Source of the DNA: Candidatus Zixiibacteriota bacterium
GTDB taxonomy: Bacteria; Zixibacteria; MSB-5A5; JAABVY01; JAHJOQ01
Direction of reading: 5' to 3'
Length of the DNA: 45,040 nt
Assembly (NCBI GenBank): GCA_018820315.1
Contig: JAHJOQ010000056.1
Coordinates: 1 to 45,040, forward strand
Part shown: positions 1 through 9,658 of the stretch, one piece after another
Numbering within the stretch: position 1 is the first letter of the stretch
Layout: every line of letters begins with the position of its first letter
Notes under the pieces: model-generated
Databases searched by the model: none
Told to the model about the DNA's origin: nothing
Seen by the model: only the letters and a program-made list of their open reading frames with translations
Made by a program: the position numbers and the translations under genes

Positions 1-330
1 GGAGCAACTCACAAGAATGCCGTTTGGTGACAACAGCTGCATCGCTATGCGGTTGATATCTTTGTAGCCTCTGCACGCCTTCACTATAGCTGTCTTGCTC
101 TTGCAGAATGCGGGAGGATCGAGGATAATCATATCGAATCGTTCCCCGGCGTCCGCCATCTCGCGCAGTATCTCAAACGCATCGCCGGTCATCACATTCA
201 CTTGCTCCGAGCCGCGACGGTTAAGTGCTACATTGATCTCGAACTGCGCAACAGCCGCCTCTGAGATTTCGACCGCAGTCAGCGAATCACACCCGCCATC
301 GAGCGCCGTCAGGAGTCCTTCCTGACGGCT
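1..330 (-). pseudogene. 5'-truncated RlmI-type rRNA methyltransferase fragment
   Basis: The minus strand is open for 110 codons and leaves the window at its left edge. It reads like the catalytic part of the class I SAM-dependent methyltransferases of the RlmI (YccW) family, which methylate a cytosine in 23S rRNA. The acidic motif (TAVEIS, near codons 14-19) that follows SAM motif I and the family signature ILDPPAFCKSK are both visible, followed by RGYKDIN and GILVSCS. There is no start codon. The frame is blocked by a TAG at 331-333 and upstream lies only repeat DNA. The N-terminal PUA region and glycine-rich motif I are missing. The break falls in a palindrome (301-332) resembling other intergenic repeats here, so I infer disruption by repeat insertion or deletion. 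The 3' end is unseen, so decay is inferred from the 5' side alone. Confidence 0.6.
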
Positions 331-1065
331 CTATTCATAACGGAAAAGAAGGGATTCCTTCCCGCGCGTTGCGCTGTACAAGATCCCAACAGCCCGAAGA
401 GCTGTCATTCCGATGCAAATCGGAATCCAGTCAGGACATTCTCTGGATACCGACTTTCGTCGGCATGACAACGCCTCCGGCGTTGCAAGTCAAGATGTCA
501 AAACCACAGAGGGGTTGACCACATTTCCTCGCTTAGGCAACAGCGCGTTGCGGTGTGCAAGATCCCAACAGCCCGAAGAGCTGTCATTCCGATGCAAATC
601 GGAATCCAGTCTTGGCACCTTCTTGATACCGACTTTCGGGCCTGTTGAAAAACCCTGAATGACGTCATCATTGCGAGCGAAGCATGGCAATCTCCGCGTT
701 CCACAATAGCCTTGATTGACATAAAGATCGCCACGCCGCTTCGCTCCTCGCGATGACGACGTGCCTCGGTCCGTGACTTTTTCATCAGGCTCTTTCGTCG
801 GCATGACAACGCCTGCGGCGTTGTGAGTGGTGACTGAATATGCAGACGACGTAGGGAAGAATCATCAGGATCGCCGTCGTACGAAAGATGTCAAAACCTC
901 AGGGGTCTTGATCTACATTGCTTTGCGCAACTATGTGAATCGTGCAGGAAGGGATTCCTGCCCGCGCGTCAAAGGGGTTCCGTCCCGCGCACCAACGCAA
1001 GATAGGAGATCCTGTCAATGGTACCGTAAACCGCGATCAGAGATCGCGGCCACATATCGAGCTTA
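331..1065. repeat. Cluster of palindromic intergenic repeats
   Basis: No gene is credible here; the short open frames run through palindromes. Visible elements: a duplicated block of about 70 bp (364-432 and 543-611), each containing the perfect hairpin ATTCCGAT-GCAA-ATCGGAAT (408-427, 586-605). A 29-bp element with a GCC/GGC hairpin occurs at 457-485 and 795-823 with one mismatch. A family built on AAGGGATTCCTT followed by CCCGCGCG lies at 346-368 and 935-968. The palindrome CCGCGATC-AGA-GATCGCGG lies at 1031-1050. Members of the last two families recur near 11350-11383 and 40162-40255, so these are dispersed genomic repeats (REP or MITE-like), not local noise. Confidence 0.8.
661..761. repeat. 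Imperfect palindromic element, CGTCATTGCGAGC type
   Basis: About 100 bp with complementary ends: it opens with GACGTCATCATTGCGAGCG and closes with TTCGCTCCTCGCGATGACG, with GGCAATCTC / GATCGCC as inner arms. The whole element could fold into one long imperfect hairpin. A second copy of the same architecture lies at 40279-40384. Similar CGTCATTGCGAG repeats are widespread in bacterial genomes. They are non-coding and probably MITE-like, but no transposase is visible here. Confidence 0.7.
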
Positions 1066-1068
1066 ATA

Positions 1069-4000
1069 TCAATCTGCTTCGCTACCGACAATCCAGAAAT
1101 CGCGCGGGTAGAGTCGGTAGACATCGGTCTTACCTTCGGTACCGCTCAAATACTCCTCGAATGACTGGAATTGCGTCTCAGGGCCAATGATGAAGTAGAC
1201 CGCGTCGGTTGCCGTGCGACCCGGAGGATCGAGACCCGGAACAACTTCACCATAAGTAGCCAACATCCGCGACTGTATCCTGTCATACAAATCGGGTGCC
1301 TTGCTGAGTTCGAGGACGCTCTCTCTGAATCTCTTCACAACCTCAGGTGTCAAGCCATCTGCAAGATCGGTCGCCATCGCCGTTCCGCGATCTTCATAAT
1401 TGGATGCTGCCCGTGAACTTCTAAAGACCTGTGCGACCGCATAATTCGCAAGACTCGGATCGTTCGGCGCATTCTTCAATTCATCGGCGACAAACTGAAT
1501 TGTCTGTGCGAGGTCGGGACACCGCTCGGCATAGTAGCTCATAAGTCCACTTGCTGAATTTGTTCCGATCCCATTCGAATAGGCAAGTCCGGCTCCCCAT
1601 GTCTTCATGAACATACTGTGCGCGCCACCGCCGGCATAGAGCTGAGCTGCAAGGAAATCGAGCAGCGACTCATCGTCGAAATCGAGATAACCCGCGCTCC
1701 TTGCACTGTTCAGGAATACACCGTTCTGAGTGTTCTCATTGATGAGTCCAACATATACCGGATCCAGAGCTTTGGGATTGCGCTCAGCCAGACGCGACTT
1801 CACGAGCGGCTCATCGCTGTAATGCACTACGGCAGACGCTGCATTCGACAGACCCGATACGGTCTCCTCAATTTTCGGCAAGAGAGTTTGAGCAATACTG
1901 CTGTTGAGAATCGCATACGAACGGACGTTATCCTGCCTGCGGATGAATTCCATCATGTTCTTTAGGTCGGTCAGCGCCTTCTCCGGAGGAACACTCAAGT
2001 CTGCATCGATCTGCCTGCATATATAGTCAAGGTCAGCACCGAGAGTGGCATCCGGCACTTCATGCAAATTCTGCGTCAGATCTTTGACTGCTTCTGATGC
2101 TAGTATCCTCGCATCCGGCGTCAAGGCGTCGAACTTCTCACGCAGAGCGTTGTCCGCTTTTGGAGTTTCTGCAGTCACATCCGACAGCAATACTTCAGCG
2201 CCCGCACGATCGGAGACGACAAGCACTGCCCCGAGATCAGACAGAAAACCGGAGACTTCGTTATTCACCGATGCACTTCCAGCCTCTTTCAGCATCCAGC
2301 GCACTCGCTGCAAAGCGTGATTCTGTGTTAGAAAACACCCTGCACTCATCAGTAGCGGGTTCGATTGCTTGCGATATGCGGCTGCAGGACCGCTGACCCA
2401 TCTCTCCTCGCTTCCTTTCATGGTATTGCGGGAATTGCTGAGACGAAGGTCTATCGCATCTCTAATGCGTGGCAGATTCTCTATGCGCCAATCCGGATTG
2501 AGTAGCACGAGTTTCATCCATTCGATTGCTCTCTCAGATTCCTTCATATCAGATCCGGCAGCAGCGATCACTAGCTCCGCGCGATCAAATGCATATCTTG
2601 TAGAATAACTTGCATTGACCCACAGTATCTCCTGACGTATTCTTTCGCTCATTTCGTCGTATGCAATTGGGACACCATTCTCGATCACGCCAACTTCATT
2701 TAAGAACGTCGGCAGAGCCGGCACATAGACAAGATACTCTTCCGGAACGACCTCCATCCCAAACACAAGGCCTGCATTAGTGCCGGTCATCGTCTCGAAT
2801 GTAGATACAACCATCTGACCACCGCCAGGCATTTTGCTGACTGTGTAATTCAACTGCCCGTCCAGCGCCATCGGTGGCTGCTCGACAAATGTAGGCATGT
2901 CAATCTTCTTCGCATCTTCTTCGATTTCAGCAGTCTTCGCGTCATAATCGGCTTTGCACAGACTGATTGCCTCCTGATCCGAGCTGACGCCATACTTCGT
3001 CTTCAGGCCATCGACATACTCGGCTATGCGTGCTTGCTTCGTCTGCTTGTCCTTCTCGAGAAGCTCAGGATTTGCGACTGCCGCTATAGCATACGGCTCA
3101 AACTCCAGCAGCTTGCACTTGTCGATATACTCTTTCCAGAAGTTCCTTCCCGATTTGATGAGATTCTCGGCGAATTCGGTTTCCTGCTTCTGCATCAAGT
3201 CCTTCCTGAAGCCGTCGGTGGTCTGAAGACGCTTGAGAAGGTCGGCCCATTCATTGCCGATACTCCGATATCCGAATCTCGGCGGAGTCGAAACGAATTT
3301 CCTCGTGTAGCGTTTGCTCTCGGCGATTCTATTGAGCACGCGATCATTGAAGCTCTTCAATTCCTCGGAACCGTCGGCGAAATTCGCAATCTTTTCGAGC
3401 TCTGCCCGAACAACCGACCTCACGGAATCTATCGTATTTTCATTTAGCGATTCACGGCTTACATTCGAGAACCAGAGATAAATGGGCAGTCCGAAATCAA
3501 ACGCAAATCCGACATAGATACCGTTCGTGCCGATATCCATCACGCGCGTCTGTGAATCAATAAACTTCTTGTGCAGATTAGAGGTCTGTCCCGATGCGAG
3601 GTTATCGAGAAGGAGGTCAGCAACACGCTTTTCATTGTTGTCGAACTTTTGAGTCGGAGGCCATGCGAATGTGAGTATTCCCGGCTCATTCTCATTGAGA
3701 TGCGGAAATTCGATGAACTTCGTAGTCCCTGCCGGGGCAGGTTTAGGTGCGGGAAGATTATCCTCGGCTAAGCCTGGGTTTGGTCCCGGCTCTGCATTGG
3801 GGTCAAGCTTTTCGAGAATATCCGACGTTTTCCGGAGGAAGTCCTCGAGACCATATTCATCCGGCAGACATACGATCATGCCCATGTTCGAAAGCAAATA
3901 TGATTCACCGTGGAATTTGCGAAGATCTTCGGGAATCTGACTGCGTATCCCCTCCGGAGTCCCGCCAGATTCGTTGGAGCAGGGATGCCCTTTTCCGTAC

Positions 4001-4638
4001 ATAAGAATGGCAAGATCATACCACAATATCGTTCCTGCACGCTCGAATGTGCTGACCATCTCGGTGTAGACAGTGCCCTTCTCCTCGAGGCTGAGGGTAC
4101 TAGTCTCCGGATCATCTACGACACCCATGTTGCAGACTTCACGCCTGATTTCCTCGTCGGAGAAGTTCGGATACAGCATTGCGTCGAGCTTGGCCTCGAG
4201 CAGTTCGTAGAACACATCACCACCGGCAGTCGTGTTGAAATGATAGTCCGTGTGGAGCGTGTATGTCCCGGCGGAACTGCTGCCGAGCGACATGTTCTCC
4301 AGCGAGGAAACATAACGTCCCTTGTTGCCCTTGCCGAGAAGGAGATGCTCGCAGGTGTGCGGCTCTCCTTTATCGGAGTCCGGAAAGCTGTTGAACCACA
4401 TGTATGCCTGCGGGACCGATTGAATCCGCAGGACATCAAGGATCATCCCGGAGGGGACGTGATGGAATCTCGCGCCAATGGCGATAGCGGCGTCGTTGTC
4501 ATACAGATTATCAACTGCGAAAGCAGCGATTTCCTGATTCGGCTGCAGTGCCTCAAGAGCTTCGTCGGCGAAAACAGCAGTGCAGGTCAGGAGCACGATT
4601 GTGATGGCGAGCACCATCGAGATTGTGCGCTTTGTCAT
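1069..4638 (-). CDS. Secreted M16 family zinc metallopeptidase, presequence-protease-like
   Basis: A 1189-residue protein with an N-terminal signal peptide (residues 1-24, cut predicted after VFA). Residues 94-98, HTCEH, form the inverted zinc motif HxxEH of the M16 (pitrilysin/insulinase) family. The distal glutamate is probably E167 in IRREVCN. The stretch around residues 57-175 resembles M16C presequence proteases, which are clam-shaped enzymes degrading unfolded peptides. The protein is longer than typical PreP (about 1000 residues), and the second half should be the non-catalytic M16 repeats. The start is supported by GAGGTGA eight bases upstream. It is transcribed alone, toward the repeat cluster. 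I infer export to the periplasm or outside and a peptide-scavenging or quality-control role; the substrate is unknown. Confidence 0.85.
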   Translation of the reverse strand: MTKRTISMVLAITIVLLTCTAVFADEALEALQPNQEIAAFAVDNLYDNDAAIAIGARFHHVPSGMILDVLRIQSVPQAYMWFNSFPDSDKGEPHTCEHLLLGKGNKGRYVSSLENMSLGSSSAGTYTLHTDYHFNTTAGGDVFYELLEAKLDAMLYPNFSDEEIRREVCNMGVVDDPETSTLSLEEKGTVYTEMVSTFERAGTILWYDLAILMYGKGHPCSNESGGTPEGIRSQIPEDLRKFHGESYLLSNMGMIVCLPDEYGLEDFLRKTSDILEKLDPNAEPGPNPGLAEDNLPAPKPAPAGTTKFIEFPHLNENEPGILTFAWPPTQKFDNNEKRVADLLLDNLASGQTSNLHKKFIDSQTRVMDIGTNGIYVGFAFDFGLPIYLWFSNVSRESLNENTIDSVRSVVRAELEKIANFADGSEELKSFNDRVLNRIAESKRYTRKFVSTPPRFGYRSIGNEWADLLKRLQTTDGFRKDLMQKQETEFAENLIKSGRNFWKEYIDKCKLLEFEPYAIAAVANPELLEKDKQTKQARIAEYVDGLKTKYGVSSDQEAISLCKADYDAKTAEIEEDAKKIDMPTFVEQPPMALDGQLNYTVSKMPGGGQMVVSTFETMTGTNAGLVFGMEVVPEEYLVYVPALPTFLNEVGVIENGVPIAYDEMSERIRQEILWVNASYSTRYAFDRAELVIAAAGSDMKESERAIEWMKLVLLNPDWRIENLPRIRDAIDLRLSNSRNTMKGSEERWVSGPAAAYRKQSNPLLMSAGCFLTQNHALQRVRWMLKEAGSASVNNEVSGFLSDLGAVLVVSDRAGAEVLLSDVTAETPKADNALREKFDALTPDARILASEAVKDLTQNLHEVPDATLGADLDYICRQIDADLSVPPEKALTDLKNMMEFIRRQDNVRSYAILNSSIAQTLLPKIEETVSGLSNAASAVVHYSDEPLVKSRLAERNPKALDPVYVGLINENTQNGVFLNSARSAGYLDFDDESLLDFLAAQLYAGGGAHSMFMKTWGAGLAYSNGIGTNSASGLMSYYAERCPDLAQTIQFVADELKNAPNDPSLANYAVAQVFRSSRAASNYEDRGTAMATDLADGLTPEVVKRFRESVLELSKAPDLYDRIQSRMLATYGEVVPGLDPPGRTATDAVYFIIGPETQFQSFEEYLSGTEGKTDVYRLYPRDFWIVGSEAD

Positions 4639-5320
4639 TTGTTCACCTCATTGAATTTTGATTATCTCAGAAATGGGTGAGCTCCAAGTCATCCCATATC
4701 CTGGATGGTGGCTCATAGGATGCAGAAAGAATCCTCGAATGTTACTTCATCTATACAAGTTGATACGATACACAGAATTGCGTTGTTTCACAACAGGAAA
4801 GTGATCCGGGAGTGCAATGAGAGAATCCACACCTGGGCATGATGGATTAAAGAAATTAATGATAATTTGGCATACGAAAACGGTTGCCTGGAGGGCATCC
4901 TGATTGTATTTTGGTCATGAACGGTGAGAGAGGCGATCGTTTGAAATTCTAACAATTTTCTGATGAAGGTCGCCCCTAGCAGGTTGAACCAGACGCCGTG
5001 ACCTCCTTTTGGAGTAGCGTCTCCTAAACACCGCGGAGGCTGTAAAAACCCTTTACCGTGACTGTAAGGTGTTATTCCAAACGGCCACAAGCCTCTCTCC
5101 CTTCTGATTATATCTGGCAGGCAATTCTCTCATTTCGCAGGGCGGCTATATTAATGACTCCTTCCGCGGTAGCTATTCCACAACAACTGCCCGCGGGAAC
5201 TTGAGATTATTGATCGACGCAGAGGCGTTGGCTTCAAGTAAAGCCTCTGCAATCTGAAAACTGTATTGCTAATCAATCACAACGGGCGAGACTTACGGGG
5301 TAAAATGTGGAGGTGTAATC
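4639..5320. other. Divergent intergenic region without a recognised gene
   Basis: This 682-bp gap separates the divergent M16 peptidase and patatin genes and should contain both promoters, though I could not identify convincing -35/-10 pairs. A perfect 8-bp inverted repeat (GCAGAGGC / GCCTCTGC, 5219-5226 and 5243-5250) lies about 70 bp before the patatin start. A 100-codon minus-strand frame at 4788-5090 has no ribosome site and no recognisable family, and I do not call it. Confidence 0.5.
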
Positions 5321-6346
5321 ATGGGAAAGACCGCAATTGTTATGTCTGGAGGCGGTGCGAAGGGTGCTTTTGAACTGGGCGCTGCACATTATCTCATCAA
5401 AGACAAGGAGATCGATCCGGAAGTCATTGTCGGAGTGTCGACCGGCAATCTCAATGCCGCAATGCTGGCGCAGGGCAAAGGATATGTGGGTCTCGTCGGC
5501 CAATTGTATGAGCTCGAAAACATCTGGTTCTCTATCGATGAGAATGAAGATGTGTACTATGAACGCTTCGGCGGTATGGTCGGACTCTTGTTAAAAGCCG
5601 ACAGCATCTACTCGAACAAACCGCTCTGGAAACTCATCAAGGAAAATGTCGACCCGTTCAAGCTCAAAGACTCTGGTCGGATTCTCCGCATCGGTGTCGT
5701 AGGGCTGATGGGGGGTGAGTACTATGCGGTGAGTGGCAGGTATGAGAGAATCCTGGACATGATCAGGGCTTCGGCCGCAATCCCGGTCTATTTCAATCCG
5801 GTCGATATTGACACGGAGCGCTGGGTGGACGGAGGGGTTAGAAACATAACTCCGTTGGCTTCGGCATTTGCGGCTCTGGCAGAAACGGGTGAGAGCGCAG
5901 ATTCTACTGTGGATGATCCGGACACGATCTACGTCATTCTCGCCAGCCCCCTCGAGACAAAAAAGATCACTGACGAAAGTAAACTCGACAGCGGAATTGA
6001 AATACTATCAAGATCCATTGAATTGCTGACAGACGAGATATACCGCAACGATCTGGAAACTGCGATAAGTATCAACGAAGCGGTGAAGTACTATCACAAG
6101 CTGAAGAGCATGCACCAAAACCTCCCGCCTGGTTTCCCGTTCGCCGACCATCGAAACGCCAATATCGTTCTCATAGCGCCCGAAATTCTCCACATGGGAT
6201 CGCTCGAGTTCGATCGTGTTAAAATCAAGAAGGCGTTCGAGGCAGGCAAGAAGAGGGCTGAGGAGGCATTGACGGCAGCAGAGCAGGCGGACGGATCAAA
6301 CGTCACCCCGAAAATGTTGCAGAGGACGATTAAGGTCATCAAGTAA
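5321..6346 (+). CDS. Patatin-like phospholipase
   Basis: A 341-residue protein of the patatin-like phospholipase family, serine acyl-hydrolases that use a Ser-Asp dyad. The oxyanion-hole loop GGGAKG is at residues 10-15, the nucleophile elbow GVSTG is at 38-42 (Ser40), and the catalytic Asp is in VDGG (Asp170). No signal peptide is visible and the fold starts at residue 3, so it is probably cytoplasmic or peripherally membrane-bound. A strong ribosome site, GGAGGTG, precedes the ATG. It stands alone between divergent neighbours. The family acts on membrane phospholipids or other acyl esters; the natural substrate cannot be read from sequence. Confidence 0.88.
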   Translation: MGKTAIVMSGGGAKGAFELGAAHYLIKDKEIDPEVIVGVSTGNLNAAMLAQGKGYVGLVGQLYELENIWFSIDENEDVYYERFGGMVGLLLKADSIYSNKPLWKLIKENVDPFKLKDSGRILRIGVVGLMGGEYYAVSGRYERILDMIRASAAIPVYFNPVDIDTERWVDGGVRNITPLASAFAALAETGESADSTVDDPDTIYVILASPLETKKITDESKLDSGIEILSRSIELLTDEIYRNDLETAISINEAVKYYHKLKSMHQNLPPGFPFADHRNANIVLIAPEILHMGSLEFDRVKIKKAFEAGKKRAEEALTAAEQADGSNVTPKMLQRTIKVIK

Positions 6347-6541
6347 TCCGAAGTATCTTCATAGTGCGTCGCTGCTTTGATTGGAGTAGAATGGCTCCGG
6401 ATCGACACGAGCGGAACCATTGTGGCCGGTGAACGACCCAACACACCAGCGAATAGCGATTATTGTCGGAACACATGACCCACCACCGACCCCTGTCATC
6501 GAGTTCTGCTGATAGGTGAGTATCGCGGTTCAGGAGAGCGC

Positions 6542-7507
6542 TCAGCTGCCTTCAGGCACGCCTGGACCCAATTCCTTGGCGAACTGCTCAAGAAAATGCG
6601 CATCAAATACGTGCTTATTCTCAAACATCCATTTCAGTACAGGGTAGGTTTCCTCGGCGGCCCGATATACCCGCTGCGTGGTCATCGCATCAAAGACATC
6701 GGCAATCGATACGATCTTACTGTACCGATGAATGTATGAGGAACCAATACTGTTCGGATAGCCGGACCCGTCTTCCCGTTCGTGATGCTGGATTATGGGG
6801 GCGCATGATTCTTCAGATATAATGTCTGTTTTCTTGATGATATCAAATCCGTACTGGGGGTGTTTTCGGATCATTTCCATCTCAAGAGGCGTCAGTATTC
6901 CTCTTTTATTCAGGACTGAATCGGGTATTCTGCTCTTGCCAATATCATGCAGCATAGCACCTGTGCCGAGCTGGTGAAGTTCATCGGCACTTGTAATCCC
7001 GACTGCCTGGGCGAGCGCAATCGAGTAAGTGCAGACATTGACACAGTGTGTGTAAGTGCAGTAATCTGTAGACATGACCTTCAGCAGACTGCGAAACGCA
7101 TCCCGTCTGGAGAGTACGAATGAGACTGTCGATTCCACCATAGCCTGACTGCGCTTGATGTTTTCCCCCCGAGTCGGGTTGTTCAGAACCTCTTCGACCA
7201 GGTATTTTGCGCTATCGTAAAAGATTCCTGCCCTGGTCGTTTCCTCAATTGAGGCATCGCTCAAAATCGTTGTCAGGTTGGATTCCACATATTTCTGATA
7301 GACGTGACGGTCAGAGTTGGGGACATATAATCTGGGAACGCCATTCTCGATCAGTGTCTTACGAACGTTCTCAGTGAATGGCAATCTTTTCGATCTATAC
7401 AGCACATAGGTTCCGTCGTGGAGCGTGTACAGATCAAAATCGAGAACGCTGTCAATCCTGAGCGATTCTAGGTAGATTGTCAGATAACCGCCGTGCTGCA
7501 TCTTCAT
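6542..7507 (-). CDS. HD-GYP domain protein, probable cyclic-di-GMP phosphodiesterase
   Basis: A 321-residue protein whose C-terminal half is an HD-GYP domain. HDIGK (187-191) is the metal-binding HD motif and HHEREDGSGYP (241-251) contains the defining GYP triplet. His154 in YTHCVNV also fits the family. HD-GYP enzymes hydrolyse the second messenger c-di-GMP to pGpG or GMP. The N-terminal 120 residues, with a VYVPNSD-like segment, resemble the DUF3391-like domain often placed before HD-GYP, but that match is only impressionistic. No transmembrane segment or receiver domain is seen, so the input signal is unknown. No strong ribosome site precedes the first ATG, and MQHGG two codons later is an alternative start. 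Confidence 0.88.
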   Translation of the reverse strand: MKMQHGGYLTIYLESLRIDSVLDFDLYTLHDGTYVLYRSKRLPFTENVRKTLIENGVPRLYVPNSDRHVYQKYVESNLTTILSDASIEETTRAGIFYDSAKYLVEEVLNNPTRGENIKRSQAMVESTVSFVLSRRDAFRSLLKVMSTDYCTYTHCVNVCTYSIALAQAVGITSADELHQLGTGAMLHDIGKSRIPDSVLNKRGILTPLEMEMIRKHPQYGFDIIKKTDIISEESCAPIIQHHEREDGSGYPNSIGSSYIHRYSKIVSIADVFDAMTTQRVYRAAEETYPVLKWMFENKHVFDAHFLEQFAKELGPGVPEGS

Positions 7508-7579
7508 TCGCTGTGCTCTGGTTGTTCGTTAGACTTAGGATCTTTGCTCTGACTATATACAAGGCGAGAACAATCGTCA

Positions 7580-7627
7580 ATATAAAAAGTAAATGCTCCG
7601 ACTTCACTACTCTGCTGAGTCGGGGAG
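7580..7627 (-). terminator. Probable intrinsic terminator before the HD-GYP gene
   Basis: Read on the minus strand, CTCCCCGACT pairs with AGTCGGAG across a 14-15 nt loop (7596-7627) and is followed by a T-rich tract ACTTTTTATATT. It lies about 70 bp beyond the stop of the dockerin gene, so it should end that transcript before the HD-GYP gene. Confidence 0.5.
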
Positions 7628-7694
7628 GTCGGGGTAATACAGATATTTCTTACACCTGACTCTGATCACGGTAAGCTGACCAAAAGAGCCGACA

Positions 7695-9101
7695 TCAAAG
7701 CGCGCAGGGCGTGGGGCCGCTTGAGAATATGTAGGCAATCAGATAGACAGCGTCGTCGATGTCGATCGCACCTGAGCAGTCTGCATCACCCGATTCGAGC
7801 GGATCGGGGGCGGGACCGCTGGCGAAAATATACTGTATAAGAAACACAACATCGTCGATATCAACAGCTCCATTACCGTCGGCATCTCCCGCCACATATG
7901 TCTGCAGATCGACATAAACCGAATCGATATCTGTCGTCACCGTTGCCGCACCATCAGAGAATTCGAAATAGTAGTCGTACCATCCGCCTGATGTGACCGT
8001 GACTTCAGTTTCGAACAGTGTGCCGGATGCGTAATCTTTCACACATGCGCTCATAGGGTGGAGATCAAGTTCGACATGAAAGTCTCTTATGACTGCGAGA
8101 TGATTGTCGGTGTCAGTGTACGTAACCGATGCTGAGATCAACCTTCCCTCTCCCGCAACGGCTGACGCACCTGACAGTGTCGGAGCGTTATTGGACGAAT
8201 AGTCGGAGAGATTCGATTGAGGCTGAAAGATAGCGATCTTCCCCCAGTCATTAGTCGCCATACCCGACAGGCTCTGTGTGGCTGTCACCGGTGCAAGGAC
8301 TATGAGATTCGAAGGAGGCGGCCAGTCGGACCATCCCGGCTGCGCTGTCAGGTCGGAGATATTACACGACATCGAAAGAGCGTTTCCGGAAATATTCGTT
8401 GTGATGTTTCCAATTTGAGAGAATGAGCTGTCGGCGGGATCGATCTTATAGAGTCCTGGGCCGATCAACAACGGCACGCTGGCGTAAACAAATGCGTACG
8501 CGATAGAATCGGTGGCATCGGGATCGATTATTCCGACGGAGTACACAAAGAAGGTGAATCCGGAGCTGGTCGGGAATCCTCCACCATTGTTCTCGAACCT
8601 TACGTAGAGCTTAGTGTCGGAATAACTGCCGTAGCAGTGTGTTATATCGAGATAGCTCGCTGATGTACCCTCGGCGTCACCGGTGGGATCAGCGCCGAGA
8701 TCGGCGAGCAGATATGACGGCACCGGAAATGTACCACCAATGTTTTTCGGAGACTGTGTCACCACCACCGTATCCAGCTCCGATCTGTTGTACCATTCGA
8801 ACTGCGAGGTGGTCGTGACATATTCGGCGGTAGCTGAATATGTGTAGACAGAACATACCTGATACAGCTCAGTCATTTCTGCTAGATTCCATGCGTTCAC
8901 AGCCGGATCGCGATAGATTATCTGGTGCACAATCGAGAACTCATCTGCGAGTGAATCGGCAACATCGAAGTCGAACTGGACATTGTCACCGGCCGCGCTG
9001 GAAAATGTCGGCGCGAATGGATCTGAGAAAGTCTGAGAGAAAGCGTTTCCACCCGTGAATATGCAAAGCAGAATAAATGAGAATATCAGAGCTCGTTTCA
9101 T
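7695..9101 (-). CDS. Secreted protein with C-terminal dockerin-like repeats
   Basis: A 468-residue exported protein starting at ATG 9101, chosen over an upstream ATG because GAGGAG sits just before it and a signal peptide follows directly (MKRALIFSFILLCIFTGGNAFS). The middle is beta-rich, low in Lys/Arg, and has no family I can name. The last 70 residues hold two dockerin-type calcium loops, GDADGNGAVDIDDVVFLI and GDADCSGAIDIDDAVYLI, each followed by a helix ending in SGPxP. Dockerins bind cohesin domains, but free-standing dockerin tails like these are common in FCB-group secretomes where no cellulosome exists. A cohesin-like domain does occur in the protein at 31517-32971. The role may be surface attachment or assembly. 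Confidence 0.8.
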   Translation of the reverse strand: MKRALIFSFILLCIFTGGNAFSQTFSDPFAPTFSSAAGDNVQFDFDVADSLADEFSIVHQIIYRDPAVNAWNLAEMTELYQVCSVYTYSATAEYVTTTSQFEWYNRSELDTVVVTQSPKNIGGTFPVPSYLLADLGADPTGDAEGTSASYLDITHCYGSYSDTKLYVRFENNGGGFPTSSGFTFFVYSVGIIDPDATDSIAYAFVYASVPLLIGPGLYKIDPADSSFSQIGNITTNISGNALSMSCNISDLTAQPGWSDWPPPSNLIVLAPVTATQSLSGMATNDWGKIAIFQPQSNLSDYSSNNAPTLSGASAVAGEGRLISASVTYTDTDNHLAVIRDFHVELDLHPMSACVKDYASGTLFETEVTVTSGGWYDYYFEFSDGAATVTTDIDSVYVDLQTYVAGDADGNGAVDIDDVVFLIQYIFASGPAPDPLESGDADCSGAIDIDDAVYLIAYIFSSGPTPCAL

Positions 9102-9146
9102 GGTAATATCTCCTCGGCATTCGAAATAGTGAGACCGTATAGTTTC

Positions 9147-9174
9147 AATATATCCCGAATCGGTGATCATGCAA
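9147..9174 (-). promoter_or_regulatory. Sigma-70-like promoter of the dockerin gene
   Basis: On the minus strand, TTGCAT (9174-9169) is followed after 16 bp by TATATT (9152-9147). Transcription would begin near 9140, about 40 nt before the ATG at 9101. Confidence 0.5.
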
Positions 9175-9194
9175 GCCGAAGCTCGGTATCATGC

Positions 9195-9222
9195 AAAAAA
9201 AGAGCCAGCTCGGGTTGCACGA
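9195..9222. repeat. 28-bp repeat, left copy
   Basis: Twenty-eight bases, A-tract then GAGCCAGCTCGGGTTGCACG plus A, match 11071-11098 with a single mismatch. This copy lies 12 bp beyond the stop of the membrane protein gene at 9234-9656. Here the partner arm that makes the right-hand copy a full terminator hairpin is absent, so it looks like half of that element. The two copies bracket the small accessory island. Confidence 0.7.
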
Positions 9223-9233
9223 ATTCCACTTCA

Positions 9234-9656
9234 TTACTTCCTGCTTCGACTTCTAAGGCGCCTCAAGCATCTTACACCAAACCAAACGAAGTTCAATATA
9301 ACGGCCACAGCTAACGGGAACTTCAAGTCACTAAACTCCAAGTCACCAAGACTATCGACCTTAAGGACACAAGTCACAAAAGCGAGAAACGTCAAGGCTG
9401 TTGCCATAAACTCAGGCTGATTAACAAATGCCACTACCAAATCCCAAGGAGTTCGGCCCGTCACCTCCGGCACAGGGCCACCCTGATCCTTTTCTGATGC
9501 CCCCTGCTCTCTATAGTCTTCTTGTTGATCCGGTGTACCGGTGCTCGCAACTTCTGCTGTACTATCTTTTTTAGCAATGAGAGAAGCTGGCGGGTCAGTG
9601 TGGTCCCTTAGATCTGGCGCATCGTCCAACTCAATTACTAAGCGTTTTATCGCCAT
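9234..9656 (-). CDS. Small membrane protein, second gene of a two-gene unit
   Basis: A 140-residue protein from ATG 9656, chosen because it lies just 2 bp after the stop codon of the preceding gene (TAACCATGG), typical of translational coupling. An ATG further upstream would overlap that gene by 43 bp. Residues 1-75 are polar and rich in Asp, Glu, Gln and Pro (probably a cytoplasmic linker). Two hydrophobic segments follow (about residues 84-101, FMATALTFLAFVTCVLKV, and 112-131), ending in a basic tail RRLRSRSRK. I recognise no domain. Its function is probably tied to the gene upstream, for example anchoring it to the inner membrane; that is inference. Confidence 0.7.
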   Translation of the reverse strand: MAIKRLVIELDDAPDLRDHTDPPASLIAKKDSTAEVASTGTPDQQEDYREQGASEKDQGGPVPEVTGRTPWDLVVAFVNQPEFMATALTFLAFVTCVLKVDSLGDLEFSDLKFPLAVAVILNFVWFGVRCLRRLRSRSRK

Positions 9657-9658
9657 GG

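Noticed and set aside
4788-5090. 100-codon minus-strand open frame between the M16 and patatin genes
   Set aside because: No ribosome site, unusual composition with no recognisable motif, and it fills a divergent promoter region; probably chance.
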